Source: Methanomassiliicoccaceae archaeon
GTDB lineage: Archaea > Thermoplasmatota > Thermoplasmata > Methanomassiliicoccales > Methanomethylophilaceae
Assembly (NCBI GenBank): GCA_031254685.1
Contig: JAIRTZ010000072.1
Location: 1-13,399 of the forward strand
Length of the DNA stretch: 13,399 nt
Reading direction: 5' to 3'
The notes beneath the pieces were generated by a model, which worked only from the letters and a program-made list of their open reading frames with translations, searched no databases and was not told the DNA's origin. Positions 7,064 through 13,399 of the stretch are shown here, in pieces. Made by a program: the position numbers and the translations under genes. The first letter of the stretch is position 1; the number at the start of each line of letters is the position of its first letter.

Positions 7064-7416
7064 ACTTTTCCCTCCCTGTTCAGTGCGTAGGCAACCCCTA
7101 TGATGAGTATGGCAAGGAATGCGACCACCCAAATTTTGGATGTGTCGGACAACGCAGAGTATGATACCGCCCAGAGCATGAGGAACGTCGCAATAAGATC
7201 GAAAACAACGAAAACGATACCGAAGACGTAGTATTGGAACTTGAATTGGACGTGCGCATCACCGATCGGTTCGGAACCGCACTCATATGTCGTGTCCCTC
7301 CATTGCGAGGGTTTGTTGGGCCTGAAAAACCTGGACATGAACCATGACAGCGGAGCGAACCCGAGTGCGAGCACAGCGAGGATCGCCACGGGCAGGTATT
7401 CCGTTATTAGCGACAT
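7054..7416 (-). CDS. fpoA: FpoA/NuoA-like membrane subunit, first gene of the fpo operon
   Basis: Three-helix subunit lying against FpoH at the entrance of the membrane arm. Its 120 residues include the family's loop TTYECGSEPIGDAHVQFKFQ (42-61) with the conserved cysteine C46, and the second helix YYVFGIVFVVFDLIATFLML (62-81). Most NuoA proteins read F-D-x-E in this helix; here D73 is kept but the glutamate position is isoleucine (I75), and the usual proline before the tryptophan is also missing. The ATG at 7416 has no Shine-Dalgarno sequence, unlike nearly every downstream gene, but a TATA-like box sits about 27 bases upstream, so translation of a leaderless or near-leaderless message is likely. 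It overlaps fpoB by ten bases. Confidence 0.95.
   Translation of the reverse strand: MSLITEYLPVAILAVLALGFAPLSWFMSRFFRPNKPSQWRDTTYECGSEPIGDAHVQFKFQYYVFGIVFVVFDLIATFLMLWAVSYSALSDTSKIWVVAFLAILIIGVAYALNREGKVWI
7071..7077 (-). promoter_or_regulatory. Ribosome binding site deciding the fpoB start
   Basis: AGGGAGG inside the end of fpoA, seven bases before the ATG at 7063. It selects MDMSLYPHAV as the N-terminus over the later ATG at 7057 and over the longer reading frame reaching 7132 inside fpoA. Confidence 0.65.
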
Positions 7417-7438
7417 TGGGCTTCGGCATGTCTTGTAA

Positions 7439-7450
7439 TTATATAAAATT
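7439..7450 (-). promoter_or_regulatory. Probable TATA box and promoter of the fpo operon
   Basis: The minus strand reads AATTTTATATAA here, the best archaeal TATA-like sequence upstream of fpoA. Its centre lies about 27 bases before the fpoA ATG; archaeal transcription normally starts about 25 bases after the TATA centre, so the start would fall at or just before the ATG. This fits the missing ribosome binding site of fpoA. It is inferred from sequence alone. Confidence 0.6.
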
Positions 7451-7519
7451 GCGTGAGTACAAAAATATTAACAGCGAGACGTGCGCTGGCTTATCTTGTC
7501 GGGGAATCTTCTGAGTAGA

Positions 7520-7528
7520 TTTATTATA
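7520..7528 (+). promoter_or_regulatory. Probable TATA box of proC
   Basis: TTTATTATA on the plus strand, in an otherwise GC-rich stretch. Its centre is about 26 bases before the GTG at 7551 and 36 before the ATG at 7560, so the message would start near 7550. A second AT-rich stretch at 7460-7471 could serve either direction. Medium to low certainty. Confidence 0.45.
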
Positions 7529-7559
7529 GGGCATCGCCATTGCGCACCGGGTGCAACAA

Positions 7560-8369
7560 ATGACCAAAAAGATCGGTTTCATAGGCGCCGGCAACATGGC
7601 CGAGGCGCTGATGAAGGGCATCATTTCCACCGGGCTTTACACAGCCGACGAGATAGTGGCGAGCGAGCTTTACGCGCCGAGAAGGAAGTACATCGCCGAC
7701 ACTTTGAACGTGGAAGTTCACGAGGACAACGCCGCGGTCGCCAAAAATGCCAAATTCATAGTGCTTTCGGTGAAACCGCAGCAGGTAAAGGAGGTTTTGG
7801 CGCCTCTGAAAGGGCTTCTGACGCAGTCGCATCTGATAATGTCGATAGCCGCGGGGGTCACGATAAATTCATTGGAATCAAATGTGCCAGGCTGTCGATT
7901 TATACGCGTAATGCCGAACCAACCGTGCATGGTCCTGGCCAGCGCGTCCGCTTTTTCGCGCGGGTCGAGAGCGACGGCGGAGGACTGCGCAACTGTGGAC
8001 CGGGTGCTGAGAGCGGTCGGTATTTCGTACGAGGTCCCGGAGAATCTCCTTGATGCGGTCACCGGGCTGAGCGGGAGCGGGCCCGCGTATGCGTACATGA
8101 TGATCGATGCGTTATCCGACGGCGGGGTGCTCATGGGGCTTCCCAGGGACGTCGCGACGAGGCTTGCGGCGCAGACGCTGTTCGGCGCCGCCAAGACGAT
8201 ACTGGAAACGGGAGAACTTCCCGGCAAAATGAAAGATATCGTCTGTTCCCCGGGAGGAACGACGATAGAGGCCGTCAAGGTGCTTGAGAAGGGCGGTTTC
8301 AGATCGTCCCTGATCAATGCCGTAGAGGCGGCCACAAAACGTTCCAAGGAATTGGGCGGAAAAGAGTGA
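7560..8369 (+). CDS. proC: Pyrroline-5-carboxylate reductase
   Basis: Cytosolic enzyme that reduces 1-pyrroline-5-carboxylate to proline with NAD(P)H, the last step of proline synthesis. Its 269 residues match the family length. Seen: the N-terminal Rossmann motif KIGFIGAGNMAEALMKG (4-20), VLSVKPQQV (68-76), RVMPNQPCMV (116-125; often VMPNTPA in the family), SGSGPAYAYMMIDALSDGG (171-189), and the C-terminal CSPGGTTIEAVKVLEKGGFR (229-248), the PROSITE-type P5CR signature. Start: an in-frame GTG at 7551 adds three residues; the ATG at 7560 has GGGTG six bases upstream and starts right at the fold, so I prefer it. It is the only complete plus-strand gene here, divergent from fpo and convergent with the radical SAM gene. 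No link to either operon is evident. Confidence 0.96.
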   Translation: MTKKIGFIGAGNMAEALMKGIISTGLYTADEIVASELYAPRRKYIADTLNVEVHEDNAAVAKNAKFIVLSVKPQQVKEVLAPLKGLLTQSHLIMSIAAGVTINSLESNVPGCRFIRVMPNQPCMVLASASAFSRGSRATAEDCATVDRVLRAVGISYEVPENLLDAVTGLSGSGPAYAYMMIDALSDGGVLMGLPRDVATRLAAQTLFGAAKTILETGELPGKMKDIVCSPGGTTIEAVKVLEKGGFRSSLINAVEAATKRSKELGGKE

Positions 8370-8372
8370 TCA
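8367..8372. other. Shared palindrome forming the stop codons of two convergent genes
   Basis: TGATCA supplies TGA to proC on the plus strand (8367-8369) and TGA to the radical SAM gene on the minus strand (8372-8370). No spacer exists between the two genes, so each transcript must end inside the other gene or overlap it. Confidence 0.9.
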
Positions 8373-10088
8373 TCTTCGGAACACGTTCTTCACGAGACCG
8401 GATATCACACGCGGGGCGTTCGACCATATCGATCCGGTGTCCCAGTCAAGGTCTTTCTTATTGCAGACCGTGGACTGCATGAGCCTCTCGCCCTCTTCCT
8501 TTACGTTCCACAGCTCGCGCTCGCGCTCGTGCGCGTCCTTGATAATAAGTATCTCATCTATCTTCCGCATCAGTGTCCTTGCGGTCCTCGTCCTTTCCAC
8601 GCGCTGTTCGTATGCGTCCTTGGATATGCGCCCGCACTGATATTCTATGCCGGCAAGCTCAAGGGCCGCGTCGTATGACGTTTCCGCGATGTCGTCGCGG
8701 GTCATCCATTTCGTCTCATACGAGAGGACATGCTTCCATGACGGGTTGTCGAGTAACTTCCTGTGGTCCTCCAGCGTGCGCGCGAAGAACGTGTACCCGA
8801 AACTTTCGGGATCCTCGAACGCCCTGCTTCCCGGGTCGACGAACGGAGCGAACGGGGCGTTGTAGATGTACAGTTTGTCATCTTTGCCGACAAGTTCCCA
8901 TAACCTCTTCGCGGCCCTCGCGCTGTCCATCGCCGAATCGCGGGTCTGTTCCGGCAATCCGGTCATGTAGAACAGGTCGAACCTTGTGCAGCCGTTATCG
9001 AACGCCTTGCGTACGGTCCCTTCGATGGCCGCGTTATCGTAGTTCCTCCCGAGCGCCGTGCGTACGCGCTCGTCATGCGAATCGGGTGAGAACTCCATCG
9101 AGTATTCGCCTAACGCTTTCTCCGCCATTCCGTAAAATTGCTCGTCCGCAGGCGCGAACAGTTCGAACGCGACGTGATTCTTTATCTTGCGTTCCCTGAT
9201 CGCTTTGAAGAGACGCTCCGCATAATCCTTCCCGCCCTGCCTCGGGTCGCCTATGATGAATATCGGCGCCCTCAGGTAATCCTGTATCGCGCTCATATCC
9301 TCGGCCAGCTTCTCCGGGCTCCTGAACGCCGGCCTGTTGCGGCACAGCAGTCTTTTGTTCGCCGAATGCGAGCCTCCGCATTCGGCGCAGTTGTACGAGC
9401 ATCCGCGCACCGAGAGCACGGACGTGAGGGGCATCTTGTCCCAGCCGAGCCACGGTAATGAGTCTTTGATGCCGTGCCTCAGCGATTTGCGTATCACCGT
9501 CCCGTAATCGAATTTCAGCCAATCGAGGTCGTCCGGTATGTTCGATATCGGATTGACATGCACCTTCCCGCCCTTATCCTTCCATGTCAGGTTCGGGACA
9601 TCGGAAAGGTCGCCGTCCTTCGCCAGCGTTCCCATCAGCTTAATGTGCGGCATCTCCGTGGAGTCGCCGCGCATCACCATGTCCACCTCGTCACGCTGAA
9701 TGAGCTCGTCGTGAAAGTACGACGATGTGAAACCGCCGAGCTCGACGATCGAGTCGGGATGGTACTTTTTCACGATCTTTGCGATCTCCAACGCCCCGTG
9801 CGCGTGCGGCATCCAATGGAGGTCTATCGCAAATACCTTTGAATTGAGCTTTGCGATCTTTCGTTCCGCGTCGAACTTGTCGCTTTGGAGCATCCGGACC
9901 GCAAGGTTGACGATGCGCGTTCTGAATCCAGCGTCCTCCAGATGCGCCGACATTGTCATAAAACCTATCGGATACATCTCGAACACCGGCGACGACGGTA
10001 CGACGTCGCTCACCGGTCCGTAGAATATCGGTTTCTTTCTGAAATCATACACGCTCGGAGCGTGCAGGAATATTATATCCGCAGCCAT
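8370..10088 (-). CDS. B12-binding domain/radical SAM protein, Ta0216-like, function unknown
   Basis: The 572 residues combine an N-terminal Rossmann-like cobalamin-binding domain (about 1-150) with a radical SAM core. The SAM cluster motif is SVRGCSYNCAECGGS, with C230, C234 and C237 in C-x3-C-x2-C order, followed by a further cysteine at 249. The B12 domain has FAIDLHWMPHAHGALEIA (86-103) and VELGGFTSS (115-123); the spacing differs from the classic DxHxxG, as in many B12 radical SAM enzymes, so cobalamin may bind without a histidine ligand. The pattern matches my memory of the family named for Thermoplasma Ta0216. Substrate is unknown; such enzymes typically methylate or rearrange unactivated carbons. 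Last gene of its operon, 15 bases after the cis-prenyltransferase, with AGAGGGA before the ATG. Confidence 0.85.
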   Translation of the reverse strand: MAADIIFLHAPSVYDFRKKPIFYGPVSDVVPSSPVFEMYPIGFMTMSAHLEDAGFRTRIVNLAVRMLQSDKFDAERKIAKLNSKVFAIDLHWMPHAHGALEIAKIVKKYHPDSIVELGGFTSSYFHDELIQRDEVDMVMRGDSTEMPHIKLMGTLAKDGDLSDVPNLTWKDKGGKVHVNPISNIPDDLDWLKFDYGTVIRKSLRHGIKDSLPWLGWDKMPLTSVLSVRGCSYNCAECGGSHSANKRLLCRNRPAFRSPEKLAEDMSAIQDYLRAPIFIIGDPRQGGKDYAERLFKAIRERKIKNHVAFELFAPADEQFYGMAEKALGEYSMEFSPDSHDERVRTALGRNYDNAAIEGTVRKAFDNGCTRFDLFYMTGLPEQTRDSAMDSARAAKRLWELVGKDDKLYIYNAPFAPFVDPGSRAFEDPESFGYTFFARTLEDHRKLLDNPSWKHVLSYETKWMTRDDIAETSYDAALELAGIEYQCGRISKDAYEQRVERTRTARTLMRKIDEILIIKDAHERERELWNVKEEGERLMQSTVCNKKDLDWDTGSIWSNAPRVISGLVKNVFRR

Positions 10089-10103
10089 CGATGTCCCTCT
10101 GAT

Positions 10104-10886
10104 TTATTCCCCGTACCTTCTGGAGCGCTGCTGGTACGCCCTTATCGCTCTCAGAAAGTCCATTTTCCTGAAGCCCGGCCAGTATACGTCCGAGAAGTAC
10201 AGTTCCGAGTACGCCAGCTGCCACAGTAAGAAGTTCGATACCCGTAACTCGCCGGATGTCCTGAGCACAAGGTCGGGGTCCGGGTGCGACGGCGAGTACA
10301 TATGATCGGATATCAGCGATTCGTCAATGTCCTCGATGTCCAACTCGCCCGCTTTCACTTTGCGCGCGATGCTCTTTATCGCGTCCTTGATCTCCTGCCG
10401 CCCGCTGTAGGCTATCGCCATGTTCAGATGGAACTCCGAATACCCGGATGTCTTTTCCTCGGCGTACCTCACCGCCTCGGCGACGTTCGCCGGCATCATC
10501 GTGATGTCGCCGATCACCTTCAGTTTGACGCGGTTGCTGTGTATCCGTTCGTCATCGGCGAACATATACAGCGATTTTTCGAGCAGGTCCATCAGGAACC
10601 CGACCTCGTCCTCCTTCCGTGAGAAATTCTCGGTGGAGAACGCATACACCGTCAATACACGGACGCCGAGCTCCATGCACCATTCCAGCAGCTCTTCCAA
10701 TTTGTCCTTGCCTTTCAGGTGGCCTTGTTTCGCGTCCCCGTGCAGCGTCTCCTCGGCGTAGCGCCGATTGCCGTCCATTATCACCGCGACGTGCTTCGGT
10801 ATGCGTCCCTGACGGACCTCGCGCTCAAGCCTCAGCTCGTACTGCCCGTACGCCTGCCCCTTCAGTAGGTCCGTCAGCTGCGCCAT
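10104..10886 (-). CDS. uppS: Cis-prenyltransferase (polyprenyl diphosphate synthase, UppS/DHDDS family)
   Basis: Adds isopentenyl units in cis configuration to an allylic diphosphate to make the long polyprenol (dolichol-type in archaea) that carries sugars across the membrane, for example in protein N-glycosylation. Seen in order over 260 residues: VAVIMDGNRRYAEE (33-46) with catalytic D38 and the NRRYA form shared with archaeal and eukaryotic enzymes; LTVYAFSTENFSR (78-90); MAIAYSGRQEI (156-166); DLVLRTSGELRVSNFLLWQL (205-224), AYSELYFSDVYWPGF (225-239) and a C-terminal R-Y-G, the RxG motif. Bacterial UppS usually has YGGR where this has YSGR. It starts one base after the marker-11 stop (TGACATG), pointing to translational coupling; GGAGG lies a long 12 bases upstream. 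Product length cannot be told from sequence. Confidence 0.95.
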   Translation of the reverse strand: MAQLTDLLKGQAYGQYELRLEREVRQGRIPKHVAVIMDGNRRYAEETLHGDAKQGHLKGKDKLEELLEWCMELGVRVLTVYAFSTENFSRKEDEVGFLMDLLEKSLYMFADDERIHSNRVKLKVIGDITMMPANVAEAVRYAEEKTSGYSEFHLNMAIAYSGRQEIKDAIKSIARKVKAGELDIEDIDESLISDHMYSPSHPDPDLVLRTSGELRVSNFLLWQLAYSELYFSDVYWPGFRKMDFLRAIRAYQQRSRRYGE

Positions 10887-10887
10887 G

Positions 10888-11838
10888 TCAGTCGAAATCC
10901 TCCGGTACGCCCGCGGACCTTATGCCCATGTCGAAACATCCGATCGCGGCCACTGCGCCTATCGTTCCCTTCGGACCGGTTATCTGAATGACGTCGACGC
11001 CGCATTCCTCCGCGACGGCGAGCGCGTCGTCAACCTCGAGCAGTACGTGCTTCGCGCTCCATCCGTACTCCTCGAGCGCCTTCGGTATCTTCAGTCCTTT
11101 GAACACTGCGATCACGGTGTCCTTGGAATATGTGTTCTTCGCCACGTAATCTTTAGCGAACTCCACGAGTTTCCCGATATCCTCGGGACGTACCGCGAAT
11201 GATACCGCGGTCGAACAGCAGTTGGTCGTCTTTCCCGGGGCCTTCGGGTTAAGCTGTATTATCTTGTGGTCCAGATACCGTCCCACGGGGCATTCCCTCC
11301 CGAGCTTCATTGTCATGACCCAGGACGCGCCCTTTTCTTTGGTGTCCGTATCGTCCACGCCTATTATCACGCGCACCATCTTCGGCGTTATTATCTCGAC
11401 CTCGGCGCGGTGCGCGCCGCCTATCTTGAAATCGTCGGGATAGATCGTCTCTATCACGTCGTCGCACTGCGGTATGCACGCGCCTATACCGACGGTCGCG
11501 CCGGCGAGGCCCATCCACTTTGTGTGCACCCGGTCGCCTTTCACGGATAACGAATAAATGCCCTGACCGCCCAGTTCGGCGGAAACGGGACCGAAGTTCA
11601 TCGGCGCCTCGCCTATCACGGTGTCCATGATTATCGTCACGCCGTCCGATCTTATATCCTTGAGAACACCGCCCGTTCGTTTTCGGTTGACGATGTCCCA
11701 TTCGATCGGCCCGCGCGAGATACATTTTTCCACGATCTGCGCCACGCCGTTCTCCTCGTCGACCATTGTGAAGAACCCTTGGCAGAACAGCTTGCCGTAC
11801 CTTTCCCGGACCTCGTCCGGCCTGAGTATCGTCGGCAT
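10888..11838 (-). CDS. Methanogenesis marker protein 11, function unknown
   Basis: A 316-residue protein I recognise as the conserved methanogen family named methanogenesis marker 11, found almost only in methanogens and their relatives. Recognisable parts: GKLFCQGFFTMVDEENG near the N-terminus, KWMGLAGATVGIGACIPQCD (107-126), the central VRVIIGVDDTDTKEKGASW (155-173), LDHKIIQLNPKAPGKTTNCC (189-208) and TGPKGTIGAVAAIGCFDMG (287-305). The GVDDTD segment resembles the nucleotide-binding GIDDTD motif of the archaeal tRNA-Ile2 agmatinylcytidine synthetase TiaS, so a nucleotide-dependent activity is an inference. Conserved cysteines (C121, C125, C207, C208, C301) could matter. Start: the frame is open to 11868 within kptA, but the ATG at 11838 lies four bases after the kptA stop and fits the family N-terminus. 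Confidence 0.82.
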   Translation of the reverse strand: MPTILRPDEVRERYGKLFCQGFFTMVDEENGVAQIVEKCISRGPIEWDIVNRKRTGGVLKDIRSDGVTIIMDTVIGEAPMNFGPVSAELGGQGIYSLSVKGDRVHTKWMGLAGATVGIGACIPQCDDVIETIYPDDFKIGGAHRAEVEIITPKMVRVIIGVDDTDTKEKGASWVMTMKLGRECPVGRYLDHKIIQLNPKAPGKTTNCCSTAVSFAVRPEDIGKLVEFAKDYVAKNTYSKDTVIAVFKGLKIPKALEEYGWSAKHVLLEVDDALAVAEECGVDVIQITGPKGTIGAVAAIGCFDMGIRSAGVPEDFD

Positions 11839-11842
11839 TCGA

Positions 11843-12481
11843 TCACTCGTACTCGTTCTCGTCGGCAATGCTCAGGCATTCCGGGGGTATCTGCTTCGCC
11901 AGGAACACGGTCCTTCCGGCCTTCCCTATGTCAAAGCCGGCGTCCAATGCGGCGAACGCATCCACTTCCAGTATCACGGGGTCCTCAACCCTTACCTTTC
12001 CCGCTCTCATCGCGTCGTCGTACGTTAACGACAGATGTACCATCGAGCGGTCCGACGGGTTCAGACCGGTCTCCAATATTATGTTCAGCTCCTCCGTCGT
12101 CGTCGGGAAGAACAGCTTCGCGGGCACGTCCTCCGACGAAAGTTCGAGATCGAGCGCTATCGAGTGGCCGTATGTCGCCCTCACCATGTCGCCGGACGTC
12201 TGGTACCTTCCCTTCGGGTCGGTCTCCACCAACGCGATTATATGGTGCGGCCTCAGCCAATGCATGCGGTTGACGTTCTCCTTTATCATGAATATCATTT
12301 CGCGCATGCTTACGAAACCCTGCTCGTCCATCTTCGGGGCGAACCTTCCGTGCCTGAGTATCCCCGCTATCGTCCGTCCCAGTTTTTCCAACTCGGAATC
12401 GTTCATCAGGAATTTTCCCGGCTCCCCGCATACGGGGCATATCTCGTCACGGTAGTAACCGTGAGCATCACATTCTTTCAT
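11843..12481 (-). CDS. kptA: RNA 2'-phosphotransferase KptA/Tpt1 with N-terminal zinc-binding segment
   Basis: NAD-dependent enzyme that moves an internal 2'-phosphate from RNA (left after ligation of tRNA exons) to NAD, giving ADP-ribose 1'',2''-cyclic phosphate and nicotinamide. The 212 residues show CDAHGYYRDEICPVCGE (4-20), a C-x2-H-x7-C-x2-C zinc site common in archaeal versions, then the catalytic core: GILRHGRFAPKMDEQGFV with R43-H44, GDMVRATYGHS with R101, and ILETGLNPSDRSMVHLSL with R145, matching the Arg-His-Arg-Arg set of Tpt1. The usual HGT is replaced by FPTTTEE, which I believe is the archaeal form. Three nearby ATGs (12496, 12484, 12481) are possible; GGTGAT lies six bases from 12481, so that one is chosen with moderate trust. 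It follows folD by about 20 bases. Confidence 0.93.
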   Translation of the reverse strand: MKECDAHGYYRDEICPVCGEPGKFLMNDSELEKLGRTIAGILRHGRFAPKMDEQGFVSMREMIFMIKENVNRMHWLRPHHIIALVETDPKGRYQTSGDMVRATYGHSIALDLELSSEDVPAKLFFPTTTEELNIILETGLNPSDRSMVHLSLTYDDAMRAGKVRVEDPVILEVDAFAALDAGFDIGKAGRTVFLAKQIPPECLSIADENEYE

Positions 12482-12502
12482 CATGTTATCACCCATGTAT
12501 CG

Positions 12503-13381
12503 TTACAGTGACATCTCCGCCGCTTTGACGGCATTGGACATCAGCATGCATATGGTCATCGGACCCACCCCTCCCGGCACAGGGGTTATCGCGGATACGA
12601 TATCTTTGACGTTGTCAAAGTCCACGTCGCCCACCAGCCTGGACCCCTTCGGGGATGTCGGGTCGTCTATCCTGTTCGTTCCTACGTCGATCACAACGGC
12701 ACCCTCTTTTACCATATCCGCCGTGATGAACTTTGGTTTACCGATAGCCACTATGAGGATGTCGGCCTTTGCCGTGTGCATGCCGAGGTCCTTCGTCCTC
12801 GAATGCACAACGGTCACGGTCGCATCCGCCCCGGCGCCCTTCTGCATGAGCATTGCGGCCATCGGTTTCCCGACGATGTTGCTCCTTCCGACGATCACCA
12901 CGTGCTTCCCCTTTGTTTCCGCGCCGCTGCGCACCAGCATCTGCTGGACGCCCGCCGGCGTGGCCGGGAGGAACATCGGTTTCCCGATGAGCATCTTTCC
13001 CACGTTGCCCGGATGGAAGCCGTCCACGTCCTTCCTCGGATCGATCGCGTTTATAACTTTGTCCTCGTCCATATGCTTGGGAAGGGGCAGCTGCACCAGG
13101 AATCCGTGTATCCTGTCATCCTTGTTCAGTTCGTCCACCTTTCTGAGAAGTTCATTCTCGGACGCGTCCGCCGGAAGCACAACGGTCACGGAATGCATTC
13201 CGAGCTCCTCGCACTTCTTTCCCTTCATCCTCACGTACACCTGCGACGCGGGATCCTCTCCCACGAGAACGACTGCCAGCCCCGGAATTATGCCTTTTGA
13301 CCTGAGCACGGCTATCCTTTCCCTCAATTCGCTGTATATCGATGCGGAAATCTCATTTCCGCTTATCAGTACGGACCGCAC
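12503..13381 (-). CDS. folD: Bifunctional methylenetetrahydrofolate dehydrogenase/methenyltetrahydrofolate cyclohydrolase
   Basis: Cytosolic enzyme that interconverts 5,10-methylene- and 10-formyl-tetrahydrofolate with NAD(P). Seen over 292 residues: QVYVRMKGKKCEELG (47-61) with the catalytic Y49-x3-K53, GFLVQLPLP (93-101) with Q97, IDPRKDVDGFHPGNVG (113-128) with D120, FLPATPAGV (137-145; usually PCTP), VVIVGRSNIVGKPMAAML (161-178) for the dinucleotide, and PVPGGVGPMTICML (267-280). All active-site parts are intact. The GTG at 13381 fits the family N-terminus and has GGGAG close upstream, but the frame stays open to the window edge, so an earlier start cannot be excluded. It is the first visible gene of the folD-kptA-marker 11-uppS-radical SAM run. 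Folate-based C1 chemistry is not universal in methanogens; it is reported for some lineages. Confidence 0.95.
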   Translation of the reverse strand: MRSVLISGNEISASIYSELRERIAVLRSKGIIPGLAVVLVGEDPASQVYVRMKGKKCEELGMHSVTVVLPADASENELLRKVDELNKDDRIHGFLVQLPLPKHMDEDKVINAIDPRKDVDGFHPGNVGKMLIGKPMFLPATPAGVQQMLVRSGAETKGKHVVIVGRSNIVGKPMAAMLMQKGAGADATVTVVHSRTKDLGMHTAKADILIVAIGKPKFITADMVKEGAVVIDVGTNRIDDPTSPKGSRLVGDVDFDNVKDIVSAITPVPGGVGPMTICMLMSNAVKAAEMSL

Positions 13382-13399
13382 ACCTCTCCCGCGTGCACA

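Noticed and set aside
7551..7559. GTG at 7551 as the proC start.
   Set aside because: It adds only three residues before the conserved fold; the ATG at 7560 has a plausible GGGTG at six bases. The GTG remains possible if the message is leaderless.
7417..7559. Possible small RNA or tRNA in the divergent intergenic region.
   Set aside because: No cloverleaf, no strong hairpin and no T-run found by eye; TATA-like boxes account for the AT-rich parts.
7718..8347. Minus-strand frame of 209 codons opposite proC.
   Set aside because: Antisense to a complete pyrroline-5-carboxylate reductase with all its motifs; no domain recognised.

Overview
The window reads as archaeal DNA from a methanogen, most likely of the order Methanomassiliicoccales (Thermoplasmatota). 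Four things point there: an fpo-type (F420H2-dehydrogenase-like, complex I) operon in the order A-B-C-D-H-I-J-J-K-L-M with a split J subunit; a gene I recognise as methanogenesis marker protein 11; a B12-binding/radical SAM protein of the kind known from Thermoplasma (Ta0216 family); and an in-frame amber codon inside fpoB, while none of the 16 complete genes ends in TAG. That last pattern is what a pyrrolysine-decoding archaeon would show. The taxonomic call is an inference from gene content, not from a marker-gene search.

Layout. Positions 1-7416 hold the fpo-like operon on the minus strand, read from right to left: fpoA, B, C, D, H, I, J (two pieces), K, L and the first 25 codons of fpoM, which runs off the left edge. 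The genes overlap or lie within a few bases of each other, almost all with strong GGAGG-type ribosome binding sites, so they should be one transcript. A short divergent promoter region (7417-7559) separates fpoA from proC (plus strand, proline biosynthesis). proC converges on a second minus-strand operon (8370-13381): folD, kptA, methanogenesis marker 11, a cis-prenyltransferase (uppS-type) and the B12/radical SAM gene, again tightly packed. No gene-free stretch exceeds about 145 bases; I saw no tRNA, rRNA, insertion sequence, CRISPR array or prophage signal.

Function. The fpo products form the membrane arm (A, H, J, K, L, M) and the connecting module (B, C, D, I) of a proton- or sodium-pumping oxidoreductase. 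FpoI carries four [4Fe-4S] motifs instead of the usual two, which may reflect direct electron delivery by ferredoxin or another redox partner in a complex without a dedicated F420H2 input subunit. The second operon mixes one-carbon folate chemistry (FolD), RNA repair or splicing (KptA), an uncharacterised methanogen protein with a GVDDTD motif, polyprenol synthesis, and an uncharacterised radical SAM enzyme.

The observation most worth following is fpoB. Its reading frame is intact from start to stop except for one TAG at codon 114, placed where other NuoB proteins have a glutamine (CAG to TAG is one transition), and two of the four cysteine ligands of cluster N2 lie beyond it. Either UAG is read through (probably as pyrrolysine), or FpoB is made as two chains, or this copy carries a recent mutation or sequencing error.
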